A DNA stretch of 9,244 nucleotides from Rickettsiales bacterium (GTDB lineage: Bacteria; Pseudomonadota; Alphaproteobacteria; Rs-D84), in contig JAIRZE010000082.1 of NCBI GenBank assembly GCA_031267375.1, forward strand, positions 1 to 9,244, given 5' to 3'. Position 1 is the first letter of the stretch. Every line of letters begins with the position of its first letter. Under the pieces are notes generated by a model. It saw only the letters and a program-made list of their open reading frames with translations, was not told the DNA's origin and searched no databases. The position numbers and the translations under genes were made by a program. This document shows, in pieces, positions 1 to 4,693 of this stretch.

Positions 1-1248
1 AAGGTTCGGAAAGACATAAGCGTTGCTGTCGGCCCGATGTTCCAGACTTTCCACCACCTGGGGGATAACATCGCCGGCGCGCTGAACCAATACACGGTCG
101 CCGATGCGAAAATCCTTGCGCGCGATTTCGTCAGCGTTGTGCAAGGTCGCGCGCGATACTACGGTGCCGCCTATGTTTATGGGTTCCAGTTCCGCAACTG
201 GGGTCAAGACGCCAGTGCGCCCAACCTGAATAGTTATATCTCGCAGAGTGGTAATGCCGCGCGCCGCAGCGAATTTATAAGCAATTTCCCAACGCGGGCT
301 GTGCGCCGTCGCGCCAAGTTTTTCCTGGGCCGCAATATCGTTTACCTTTATAACCAAGCCGTCAATGTCAAAAGGAATCTGGCTTCGTATATTATTTATA
401 TGCTGGTAATGTTTTTCAATGCCGTCCAAATCGTTTGCCAACGCGCACCACTGCCGCGTAGTCTGGAACCCCCAGGCTTCCAGCCGGTCAAAAAATTCGC
501 TCTGCGTATTCCAATCGCGATTTGACACCTGGCCATAAGTATACGCGAACGCGCGCAAGCGTCGCGACGCGGTTATTTCCGGATTCAGCTGGCGCAAGGA
601 ACCGGCGGCGGCGTTGCGCGGATTGGCGAAAGGCTTTGGGTTATTCTCATTCAGCGCGAAAAAGTCTTCGCGCGCCATATAAACCTCGCCGCGGATTTCA
701 ACAATGCCGGATGCTGGTATTTTCTGCGGAATGTCCGCAATGGTCTTTATATTTTCAGTAATATCTTCGCCATTGACGCCATTGCCGCGGGTCAGGGCAA
801 GTTTCAAAACTCCGTCTTCATACCGCGCGGAAAATGACAGGCCGTCAACTTTCGGTTCTATGAAAAACAAGGACAAATGGTCAGATGGACAAAAGGACAC
901 TTCGCCCTGTTCCTGTCCACCTGTCCATTTGTCCTTTTGTCCTTCCTTTACCCTTTCCAGCCAATCAGCCACTTCGCTTTCACTGAAAACATCGCTGATT
1001 GATTGCATAGGGACGGAATGCGGATAAGACTTGAACTTGCGGGAAACAGATGCGCCGACGGCATCGGCGTCCCCGCTCAGTTCCGGGAACTCTTTTTCCA
1101 ATTCGCGGGCGCGAACGCGGGCGGCGTCGTATGTGGCGTCGTCAACCAGCGGCGCGTCGTTTTGATGATACGCGATTTCCCATTGGCGCAGTTTTTTGAT
1201 AAGATCCGCGTGCTCTGCGGTTATGAAAAGATCGGCTTTGCTTGGCAT
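1..1248 (-). CDS. ligA: NAD-dependent DNA ligase LigA, N-terminal 416 residues (runs off the left edge)
   Basis: This enzyme seals nicks in DNA during replication and repair, using NAD+ to adenylate an active-site lysine. Reading the complement from the ATG at 1248 gives an uninterrupted frame to base 1. Visible parts are the N-terminal NMN-binding Ia region (residues about 1-70, with YDAARVRARELE), adenylation motif EPKVDG with catalytic K133, EIRGEVYM (184-191), NPRNAAAGSLRQ (209-220), FDIDGLVIKV (293-302), EIAYKFAA (321-328) and the start of the OB fold (about 335-410). Zinc finger, HhH and BRCT domains would lie beyond the window. Residues 103-126 are encoded by a 72-bp palindromic repeat and are foreign to the family. 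Only about six residues (KE plus LFFI) separate the RV of the upstream helix from EPKVDG once the repeat is removed, against about 14 in E. coli LigA, so the insertion may also have replaced host sequence. No Shine-Dalgarno is visible, but a TATAAT lies 6 nt before the ATG. Confidence 0.97.
   Translation of the reverse strand, partial: MPSKADLFITAEHADLIKKLRQWEIAYHQNDAPLVDDATYDAARVRARELEKEFPELSGDADAVGASVSRKFKSYPHSVPMQSISDVFSESEVADWLERVKEGQKDKWTGGQEQGEVSFCPSDHLSLFFIEPKVDGLSFSARYEDGVLKLALTRGNGVNGEDITENIKTIADIPQKIPASGIVEIRGEVYMAREDFFALNENNPKPFANPRNAAAGSLRQLNPEITASRRLRAFAYTYGQVSNRDWNTQSEFFDRLEAWGFQTTRQWCALANDLDGIEKHYQHINNIRSQIPFDIDGLVIKVNDIAAQEKLGATAHSPRWEIAYKFAAARGITTLRDITIQVGRTGVLTPVAELEPINIGGTVVSRATLHNADEIARKDFRIGDRVLVQRAGDVIPQVVESLEHRADSNAYVFPNL
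871..942 (-). repeat. 72-bp palindromic element inserted in frame in ligA (copy 1)
   Basis: Left arm 871-899, loop 900-913 and right arm 914-942 (29+14+29). The arms match at 23 of 29 positions as an inverted repeat and are built of 8-bp units such as GGACAAAA, GGACAAAT and GGACAGGT. On the ligA strand it is exactly 24 codons in phase 0, starting GQKDKWTGGQ and ending CPSDHLS. A second element at 8742-8813 has the same arm and loop lengths and encodes a peptide identical at 16 of 24 residues in the same frame. The type resembles Rickettsia palindromic elements; whether it belongs to a described family cannot be judged here. Confidence 0.9.
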
Positions 1249-1254
1249 AGTGTT

Positions 1255-1260
1255 ATTATA
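1255..1260 (-). promoter_or_regulatory. ligA -10 box, possible leaderless start
   Basis: On the minus strand a perfect TATAAT ends 6 nt before the ligA ATG. The hexamer 17 bp upstream (TCGCAA, 1278-1283) is a poor -35 match. The expected transcription start falls on or next to the ATG, and no Shine-Dalgarno is present. The box abuts the T-run of the fabI terminator, so ligA is probably transcribed separately from fabI. Confidence 0.5.
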
Positions 1261-1286
1261 AAAAAAACGGCCCGCTTTTGCGAGCC
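1260..1286 (-). terminator. fabI intrinsic terminator
   Basis: On the minus strand, stem GGCTCGC (1280-1286) pairs with GCGGGCC (1269-1275), 7 bp with one G-U pair, around an AAAA loop. It is followed by G and eight T (1260-1267). It starts 6 nt after the fabI stop codon and separates fabI from ligA. Confidence 0.85.
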
Positions 1287-1291
1287 ATTTT

Positions 1292-2104
1292 TTATTCCGC
1301 GTCCAGGCCTTTCAGCAAGACTTCCTTCAAGTCATTCGGCATCATTCCGGTCGTGCTGTATCCGCAATCTACGTGATGAACCTCTCCCGTGACAGCAGAC
1401 GACAAATTGCTGAACAGATAAACCGCCGCGCCGCTGACATCTTCCAATGTCATATTTCTGCGCAACGGCGTAAGTTCCGCGTTCAATTTCAGCATAGCCT
1501 TGAACCCGCCGACACCCGACGATGCAAGCGTCATAATCGGTCCTGCGGAAATCGCATTCACACGGATTCCGTCTTTGCCAAAATCGCCGGCCAGATAGCG
1601 CACCGAAGAATCCAAAGCGGACTTTGCAACGCCCATAACATTGTAATTCGGCACGGCCTTTTCGCCGCCGAAATAGGTAAGCGTGATGATGCTGCCGCCG
1701 CTTTTCATCAGGCGCGCCGCACGCTTGGACAAATCCACCAGCGAGAACACGGAAATATCCATAGTATTCTTGAAATTTTCGCGCGTGGTATCGGCGTACC
1801 GGCCGTTGAGTTCGTTTTTATCCGAAAAAGCGATTGCGTGCAGAACTCCGTCCAGATGACCCCAGTCTTTTTCAATGGCGGCGAACAGGGAATCCATTTG
1901 TTCGTCATTTTGGACATTGCATTCCTGAACGAACTTTGCGCCGATTGATTCTGCCAGCGGGCGAACGCGTTTTTCCAAAGCTGGCATAGCGTACGGCATA
2001 GCGATTTCGGCGCCCTGCTCTGCGGCCATTCTAGCGATTCCCCAAGCCATAGACATATCGTTTGCGACACCGCAAATCAGAATTTTTTTACCTTTTAATA
2101 ACAT
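1292..2104 (-). CDS. fabI: Enoyl-[acyl-carrier-protein] reductase (NADH), FabI
   Basis: FabI catalyses the last step of each fatty acid elongation cycle, reducing trans-2-enoyl-ACP with NAD(P)H; it is a cytosolic short-chain dehydrogenase-type tetramer. The 270-residue length is normal for the family. The nucleotide-binding stretch GVANDMSMAWGIA (12-24) is the FabI version of the glycine-rich loop, and catalytic Y154-X6-K161 (YNVMGVAK) is present with the conserved upstream Y144. RVNAISAGPIMTLAS (181-195) is the substrate-binding loop region. The position equivalent to the triclosan-contacting Gly93 of E. coli appears to be Ala92 (HAIAFS), which I believe is common in alphaproteobacteria. An AGGAAG Shine-Dalgarno (2111-2116) lies 6 nt before the ATG. 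The gene has its own promoter and a terminator, and sits upstream of ligA on the same strand. Confidence 0.97.
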   Translation of the reverse strand: MLLKGKKILICGVANDMSMAWGIARMAAEQGAEIAMPYAMPALEKRVRPLAESIGAKFVQECNVQNDEQMDSLFAAIEKDWGHLDGVLHAIAFSDKNELNGRYADTTRENFKNTMDISVFSLVDLSKRAARLMKSGGSIITLTYFGGEKAVPNYNVMGVAKSALDSSVRYLAGDFGKDGIRVNAISAGPIMTLASSGVGGFKAMLKLNAELTPLRRNMTLEDVSGAAVYLFSNLSSAVTGEVHHVDCGYSTTGMMPNDLKEVLLKGLDAE

Positions 2105-2141
2105 AATTTACTTCCTTTTTTTTGGTATTGGACCGGGGGAC

Positions 2142-2170
2142 AGAATAGCAGGAAAAAAGGTGTCAGGCAA
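2142..2170 (-). promoter_or_regulatory. fabI promoter
   Basis: On the minus strand a TTGCCT -35 (2165-2170), a 17-bp spacer and a TATTCT -10 (2142-2147) lie about 37 bp before the fabI ATG. Each box matches the sigma-70 consensus at 4 of 6 positions. It is divergent from the tRNA-Asn promoter. Confidence 0.55.
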
Positions 2171-2187
2171 GAAATTAAAAAAAAGCT

Positions 2188-2215
2188 TGAAATTAAGATA
2201 AATAGAGTATAAGAT
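2188..2215 (+). promoter_or_regulatory. tRNA-Asn promoter
   Basis: TTGAAA (2188-2193) is followed after 16 bp by TAAGAT (2210-2215), overlapping the alternative -10 TATAAG at 2208. Transcription would start about 5 nt before the mature tRNA. Confidence 0.5.
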
Positions 2216-2226
2216 AATCGGGCTGT

Positions 2227-2302
2227 TCGGGATTAGTTCAGTCGGTAGAACAACGGACTGTTAATCCGTATGTCGCTGGTTCGAGTCCAGCATCCCGAGC
2301 CA
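2227..2302 (+). tRNA. tRNA-Asn (anticodon GTT)
   Basis: The cloverleaf folds fully: a 7-bp acceptor stem (2227-2233 with 2292-2298), D stem GTTC/GAAC, anticodon stem ACGGA/TCCGT with loop CTGTTAA (anticodon GTT at 2260-2262), and T stem GCTGG/CCAGC with loop TTCGAGT. The discriminator is G2299 and the CCA is encoded (2300-2302). The last 17 bases around the 3' end recur at 2429-2445, suggesting that this tRNA has served as an integration site. Confidence 0.97.
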
Positions 2303-2311
2303 AAAATTCAC

Positions 2312-2342
2312 AATCCGCCCAAAAGGGCGGATTTTAATTTTT
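2312..2342 (+). terminator. tRNA-Asn terminator
   Basis: AATCCGCCC (2312-2320) pairs with GGGCGGATT (2325-2333) in a perfect 9-bp stem around AAAA, followed by a T-rich tail. It lies 10 nt after the encoded CCA. Confidence 0.85.
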
Positions 2343-2363
2343 GCCGGGTGCTGGACAGGAAGA

Positions 2364-2428
2364 CGATATGGCAAAGCCATATCGGATTCAAGCGCGTCAG
2401 CGCGTTGTCATCCCGGCGCAGGCCGGGA
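2364..2428. repeat. Cluster of intergenic palindromes
   Basis: Three short structured blocks follow one another. A 9-bp hairpin CGATATGGC/GCCATATCG (2364-2384) comes first. AGCGCGTCAGCGCG (2391-2404) follows, identical to 9155-9168. Last is a hairpin TCCCGGC/GCCGGGA (2411-2428) in the sequence context GTCATCCCGG, typical of widespread proteobacterial REP-like repeats. I see no coding signal. Confidence 0.7.
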
Positions 2429-2445
2429 CCAGCATCCCGAGCCAA
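2429..2445 (+). repeat. Direct copy of the tRNA-Asn 3' end
   Basis: CCAGCATCCCGAGCCAA matches 2287-2303 at 17 of 17 positions, covering the 3' half of the T stem, the 3' acceptor strand, the discriminator and CCA. It lies 142 bp downstream of the original. The shorter core CGAGCCAA is present a third time at 3083-3090. This is the pattern left by integration at a tRNA gene. Confidence 0.8.
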
Positions 2446-2455
2446 GTTTTGCAAG
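2438..2455 (+). repeat. 18-bp direct repeat, copy 1
   Basis: CGAGCCAAGTTTTGCAAG is identical to 3083-3100. Both copies run directly into an intrinsic terminator hairpin. The first eight bases are the end of tRNA-Asn. Confidence 0.85.
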
Positions 2456-2479
2456 ACCGAATTTTTGTCGGTCTTTTTT
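2453..2479 (+). terminator. Intrinsic terminator after the tRNA-Asn 3' copy
   Basis: AAGACCGA (2453-2460) pairs with TCGGTCTT (2468-2475) around a 7-nt loop, followed by a T-run to 2479. No gene on the plus strand ends just before it, so it is probably carried with the repeat. Confidence 0.75.
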
Positions 2480-2503
2480 GTTGGTTTTCCACGCCTTTGG
2501 GTC

Positions 2504-2555
2504 GGTTCGTAAATATATTATGCAAAAAGTGCTATTTTTAGAGCATTTACGAACC
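2504..2555. repeat. Inverted pair of GGTTCGTAAA
   Basis: GGTTCGTAAA at 2504-2513 and its complement TTTACGAACC at 2546-2555 form a 52-bp imperfect hairpin, with an inner AAAAA/TTTTT pairing around GTGCTA. The decamer occurs three more times (2583, 3060, 3635), all within this islet as far as I can see. It resembles the left half of Xer dif-like sites, but no full site is visible. Confidence 0.75.
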
Positions 2556-2582
2556 CAACCTTGGAAATCCAATGCTTTTTAT

Positions 2583-2592
2583 GGTTCGTAAA
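2583..2592 (+). repeat. GGTTCGTAAA, third copy
   Basis: A direct copy of the decamer 87 bp before the 104-residue ORF. The DNA between here and the ORF is AT-rich and I see no recognisable promoter in it. Confidence 0.7.
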
Positions 2593-2678
2593 AAACTCCC
2601 TGTTTTTCATTATTTCATTTACTTTTTATAAAATCATTGTAAAATGAAATAGAGAGATACAAACAATTGTGATATAAA

Positions 2679-2993
2679 ATGATGCATAAGAATTGTCCGC
2701 GCACTGAATTTGGTGCAAAGAATCTAGCCACTTTCTTTAATGTAAATACTTGTGCGGGTTGCAATAAAACAATCCCTGAAGTTAATTCTTGTTGGCCAGG
2801 CGTCCGAGAATTATTGGTAAGCAAATATCATTTATATCATTCTATCCTTATTGACGAGCCAAGATATGATTTCAATGGCGCAATAATAATTATGGATAAA
2901 GCAGTTGCAAAACAAAAACAAGACGAAGTTTTGGGTTGGCACGCAACAGCCGAAGCCAAGTGTAACGAAATTATGACAGCAAGGACTAAATAA
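2679..2993 (+). CDS. Hypothetical protein, 104 residues, CxxC-containing
   Basis: I do not recognise this protein. It is cytosolic in character, with no signal peptide or membrane segment. It has five cysteines (C6, C25, C28, C38, C95), with C25-x2-C28 as a possible metal-binding or redox knuckle, and a lysine- and glutamine-rich C-terminal third. The start may be either of two adjacent ATGs (2679, 2682). There is no convincing Shine-Dalgarno, and a TATAAA directly abuts the ATG. Base composition is more AT-rich than the flanking housekeeping genes, consistent with acquired DNA. It lies between GGTTCGTAAA copies (2583 and 3060), and a terminator follows at 3098-3125. It could be a decayed or spurious ORF, though an antisense frame in the same stretch (2615-2824) is even less convincing. 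Confidence 0.45.
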   Translation: MMHKNCPRTEFGAKNLATFFNVNTCAGCNKTIPEVNSCWPGVRELLVSKYHLYHSILIDEPRYDFNGAIIIMDKAVAKQKQDEVLGWHATAEAKCNEIMTARTK

Positions 2994-3059
2994 TTTTTAT
3001 AAATTCTGTTTGAACCGTTTCAACCTTTGTGCAAATTCATTAATTTCAGACACTTCACT

Positions 3060-3069
3060 GGTTCGTAAA
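3060..3069 (+). repeat. GGTTCGTAAA, fourth copy
   Basis: A direct copy lying between the 104-residue ORF and the TfoX gene, 13 bp before the second 18-bp repeat at 3083. Confidence 0.7.
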
Positions 3070-3082
3070 CAGTAAAGCGAGA

Positions 3083-3100
3083 CGAGCCAAGTTTTGCAAG
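3083..3100 (+). repeat. 18-bp direct repeat, copy 2
   Basis: Identical to 2438-2455, 645 bp downstream. Together the copies bracket the stretch holding the hypothetical ORF and four of the five decamer copies. It begins with the CGAGCCAA core of the tRNA-Asn 3' end. Confidence 0.85.
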
Positions 3101-3125
3101 CCGCCCCAAAAGGCGGCTTTTTTTT
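3098..3125 (+). terminator. Intrinsic terminator after the hypothetical ORF
   Basis: AAGCCGCC (3098-3105) pairs with GGCGGCTT (3112-3119) around CCAAAA, followed by a run of T to 3125. It overlaps the end of the 18-bp repeat, as the terminator at 2453 does with copy 1. Confidence 0.85.
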
Positions 3126-3130
3126 ATTAC

Positions 3131-3150
3131 TTGTCCAATATATTGGACAA
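3131..3150. repeat. 20-bp perfect palindrome, upstream copy
   Basis: TTGTCCAATATATTGGACAA reads identically on both strands and recurs at 3603-3622. It lies 21 bp upstream of the -35 box of the TfoX gene, so it could be an operator as well as an element boundary. Confidence 0.9.
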
Positions 3151-3170
3151 CTATTATTCAGAATCTGATG

Positions 3171-3200
3171 TTTGATATACGATTTGATATATGATATGAT
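3171..3200 (+). promoter_or_regulatory. Promoter of the TfoX-family gene, probably leaderless
   Basis: A TTGATA -35 (3172-3177), a 17-bp spacer and a TATGAT -10 (3195-3200) end 6 nt before the ATG, so the transcript should start on or near the start codon. No Shine-Dalgarno is present. The promoter contains two adjacent 12-bp units, TTTGATATACGA (3171-3182) and TTTGATATATGA (3183-3194), which differ at one base. Confidence 0.65.
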
Positions 3201-3206
3201 TTTCTT

Positions 3207-3557
3207 ATGGCAACAAACAACGATTTTATTAACTTCGTCGCAGAGCAAGTTCAGGACTCGGGCGAAATCACCACAAAGAAAATGTTCGGCGAATATATGC
3301 TGTATTGCGACGGCAAGCCGGTTTTCTTGGTTTGCGACAATACCGTGTTTGTAAAGCAGCTGCCGGAAGTTCTTGCGCTTTTTAAGCAGTTTGATATAAC
3401 GCCTGAAATCGGCGAGCCGTATCCCGGGGCGAAACCGCATTATGTGCTGGATATAGAAAATCAAGACTTGTCTATTGAAGTGGCAAAATTGCTTGCACGA
3501 ATCCTGCCGTTTCCAAAGCCAAAGAATAAAAGCTGTCAGAATAAAAGCCGTCAATAA
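3207..3557 (+). CDS. TfoX/Sxy N-terminal domain family protein
   Basis: The 116 residues match the stand-alone TfoX-N domain. KKMFGEYMLYCDGK (24-37) is the hallmark, followed by the VCDNTVFVK stretch (42-50) and PYPGAKPHYVLD (71-82). In gammaproteobacteria TfoX/Sxy activates competence genes with CRP. Most short TfoX-N proteins in other bacteria have no tested role, so a regulatory function is inference. The C-terminal tail (103-116) is basic (KPKNKSCQNKSRQ) and could contact nucleic acid. The start is fixed by the promoter spacing rather than by a ribosome binding site. Base composition is close to that of the core genes, unlike the AT-rich DNA just upstream. It is monocistronic and is flanked by two copies of a 20-bp palindrome, the downstream one followed by a T-run that can act as its terminator. 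Confidence 0.9.
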   Translation: MATNNDFINFVAEQVQDSGEITTKKMFGEYMLYCDGKPVFLVCDNTVFVKQLPEVLALFKQFDITPEIGEPYPGAKPHYVLDIENQDLSIEVAKLLARILPFPKPKNKSCQNKSRQ

Positions 3558-3601
3558 TAATTGACACTGTTTGCGCTGCGTACAGCCGCGGAATTAAGGT
3601 G

Positions 3602-3631
3602 CTTGTCCAATATATTGGACAAGTTTTTTTT
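3602..3631 (+). terminator. Second copy of the palindrome, acting as terminator of the TfoX gene
   Basis: The same 20-bp palindrome as at 3131, here extended to 22 bp (3602-3623), is followed by eight T. The hairpin plus U-tract should end TfoX transcripts. The stem is AT-rich in the centre, so its strength is uncertain. Confidence 0.75.
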
Positions 3632-3634
3632 ACC

Positions 3635-3644
3635 GGTTCGTAAA
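3635..3644 (+). repeat. GGTTCGTAAA, fifth copy
   Basis: It lies 4 bp after the T-run following the second palindrome, and marks the right edge of the AT-rich islet before the methyltransferase terminator. Confidence 0.7.
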
Positions 3645-3662
3645 TTACAAAGAAATGTGAGC

Positions 3663-3688
3663 AAAAATAAAACCCGCCAATTGGCGGG
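3663..3688 (-). terminator. Terminator of the SpoU methyltransferase gene
   Basis: On the minus strand the perfect 16-bp palindrome CCCGCCAATTGGCGGG (3673-3688) is followed by TTTTATTTTT. It lies 36 bp after the stop codon. Confidence 0.8.
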
Positions 3689-3724
3689 GGGGCGTGCTTA
3701 TTCAATACTCTTCCTATAACTCAG

Positions 3725-4324
3725 CTACTTTGTCTTTATTGGCGGATCGGTTCGCCGGGCGCGTTTATTATCATTCTGATAGGCCCGTCTTTGCTTTGTA
3801 ATCTCATACAAAACAATTCCTGTTGATACGGCCAGATTCATACTCTCAACAATTCCATACATTTCAATCGCGACGCACGCCGCGGCTCTTTCAACCGCCA
3901 GATCGCTGATACCCTTGGATTCAGTTCCAAACCAAACCGCCAGTTTTTTTTGCGTAAAGTCGCCGTCTTGCAGAATAACATTAGTTTTGCCTTTTATGTG
4001 CGGCGATGTCACAACCGATGTAAACTTATTTTTTTCAAGATGCGACAGGCATTCTGTGGTTGAGGCAAATTTCTTAACAAAAGTCCATTTGACAGAGCCA
4101 ACCGAAGATTTAAGCAAATCACTTTTCTGACGCATCGCGTCCCAATTTTTCGGAATGACATTTTTGCTGTCTACTATGTAAAGCTTCTCTACGCCAAGCG
4201 CGTTTATATTTCGTATGACTGCGCCTATGTTTTTTTGATCGCTGGGCTCTTCAAGAACAGCGATCAAGTTTTTGCATCTGCCGACTTTTATTTTGTCGGC
4301 CCTTTGCCTTAAATTGCTTTTCAT
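3725..4324 (-). CDS. SpoU (SPOUT) family RNA 2'-O-methyltransferase, TrmH-like
   Basis: A SAM-dependent methyltransferase that transfers a methyl group to the ribose 2'-OH of tRNA or rRNA. All three SpoU motifs are present: motif 1 around NIGAVIRNINALGV (32-45, catalytic-type R38), motif 2 AVWFGTESKGIS (129-140) and motif 3 IEMYGIVESMNLAVSTGIVLYE (153-174, with S161 and N163 in the knot that binds SAM). The pattern resembles E. coli TrmH, which makes Gm18 in tRNA. At 199 residues it is slightly shorter and lacks the long C-terminal extension, so another RNA target (TrmL- or RlmB-like) cannot be excluded. The C-terminus is basic (NDNKRARRTD). A strong AAGGAG Shine-Dalgarno (4331-4336) lies 6 nt before the ATG. 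The gene stands alone, convergent with the TfoX gene. Confidence 0.92.
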   Translation of the reverse strand: MKSNLRQRADKIKVGRCKNLIAVLEEPSDQKNIGAVIRNINALGVEKLYIVDSKNVIPKNWDAMRQKSDLLKSSVGSVKWTFVKKFASTTECLSHLEKNKFTSVVTSPHIKGKTNVILQDGDFTQKKLAVWFGTESKGISDLAVERAAACVAIEMYGIVESMNLAVSTGIVLYEITKQRRAYQNDNKRARRTDPPIKTK

Positions 4325-4405
4325 TGAAAACTCCTTTCAAATCTTTCCCTGTATTGTTCCATATTGCTGGCAATAATCAAGCCGATATCTTTCGGAACTT
4401 ACAGT

Positions 4406-4434
4406 TTGACATACGAGATTTATTATGCTAGACT
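4406..4434 (+). promoter_or_regulatory. tRNA-Lys promoter
   Basis: Consensus TTGACA (4406-4411), a 17-bp spacer and TAGACT (4429-4434) preceded by TGC form an extended -10. Transcription would start near 4441, leaving a leader of about 22 nt before the mature tRNA. Confidence 0.8.
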
Positions 4435-4462
4435 GGCGGGCGACCTTTGAAAAAGCAGTTCC

Positions 4463-4538
4463 GGGATTGTAGCTCAGTTGGTAGAGCAAATGACTTTTAA
4501 TCATTGGGTCCAGGGTTCGAATCCCTGCAATCCCACCA
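4463..4538 (+). tRNA. tRNA-Lys (anticodon TTT)
   Basis: The acceptor stem GGGATTG (4463-4469) pairs with CAATCCC (4528-4534), followed by discriminator A and encoded CCA (4536-4538). The anticodon loop CTTTTAA carries TTT at 4496-4498. The T arm is CAGGG/CCCTG with loop TTCGAAT. The 3' portion plus the terminator is duplicated at 4694-4750. Confidence 0.97.
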
Positions 4539-4543
4539 CAATA

Positions 4544-4567
4544 AAACACCCCGCTAGGGGTGTTTTT
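4544..4567 (+). terminator. tRNA-Lys terminator
   Basis: AAACACCCC (4544-4552) pairs with GGGGTGTTT (4557-4565) in a 9-bp stem around GCTA, followed by T to 4567. It lies 5 nt after the CCA. Confidence 0.85.
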
Positions 4568-4576
4568 ATTGGGGCG

Positions 4577-4693
4577 GGAATGCAGGGATGAAGAACCCCA
4601 GGGTTCGGAGCGGGAAGTTGCCAAGCGCAAGCAACGCGCAGCGCGAGGCTTACGACGCGAAAGGGGCCCGCGAGCGCAGCGAGTGGGAATTAC
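4577..4693. repeat. GC-rich spacer between tRNA-Lys 3' end copies
   Basis: No gene is visible here. It contains CCAGGGTTCG (4599-4608), identical to the T-arm bases 4510-4519 of tRNA-Lys. An 85-bp block rich in GCGC and GCGAG motifs (4609-4693) then follows, and after it the T-arm sequence resumes at 4694. The block is similar in character to the repeats at 2391 and 9155. Confidence 0.55.

Noticed and set aside
2504..2531. Possible chromosomal dif or pdif site
   Set aside because: TTCGTA and TTATG are present, but the gap between the putative half-sites is 3 bp rather than 6, and the other decamer copies have no right half.
2270..2541. Two small plus-strand ORFs after tRNA-Asn
   Set aside because: They start inside the tRNA or in palindromic repeats and cross two terminators; composition is repeat-driven.
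2504..2592. Possible integron attC site
   Set aside because: There is a hairpin with bulges, but no RYYYAAC/GTTRRRY pair at the expected positions and no integron integrase in the window.
2997..3554. 185-codon minus-strand ORF
   Set aside because: It is antisense to the TfoX-family gene, crosses a terminator and the palindrome, and has no family features.
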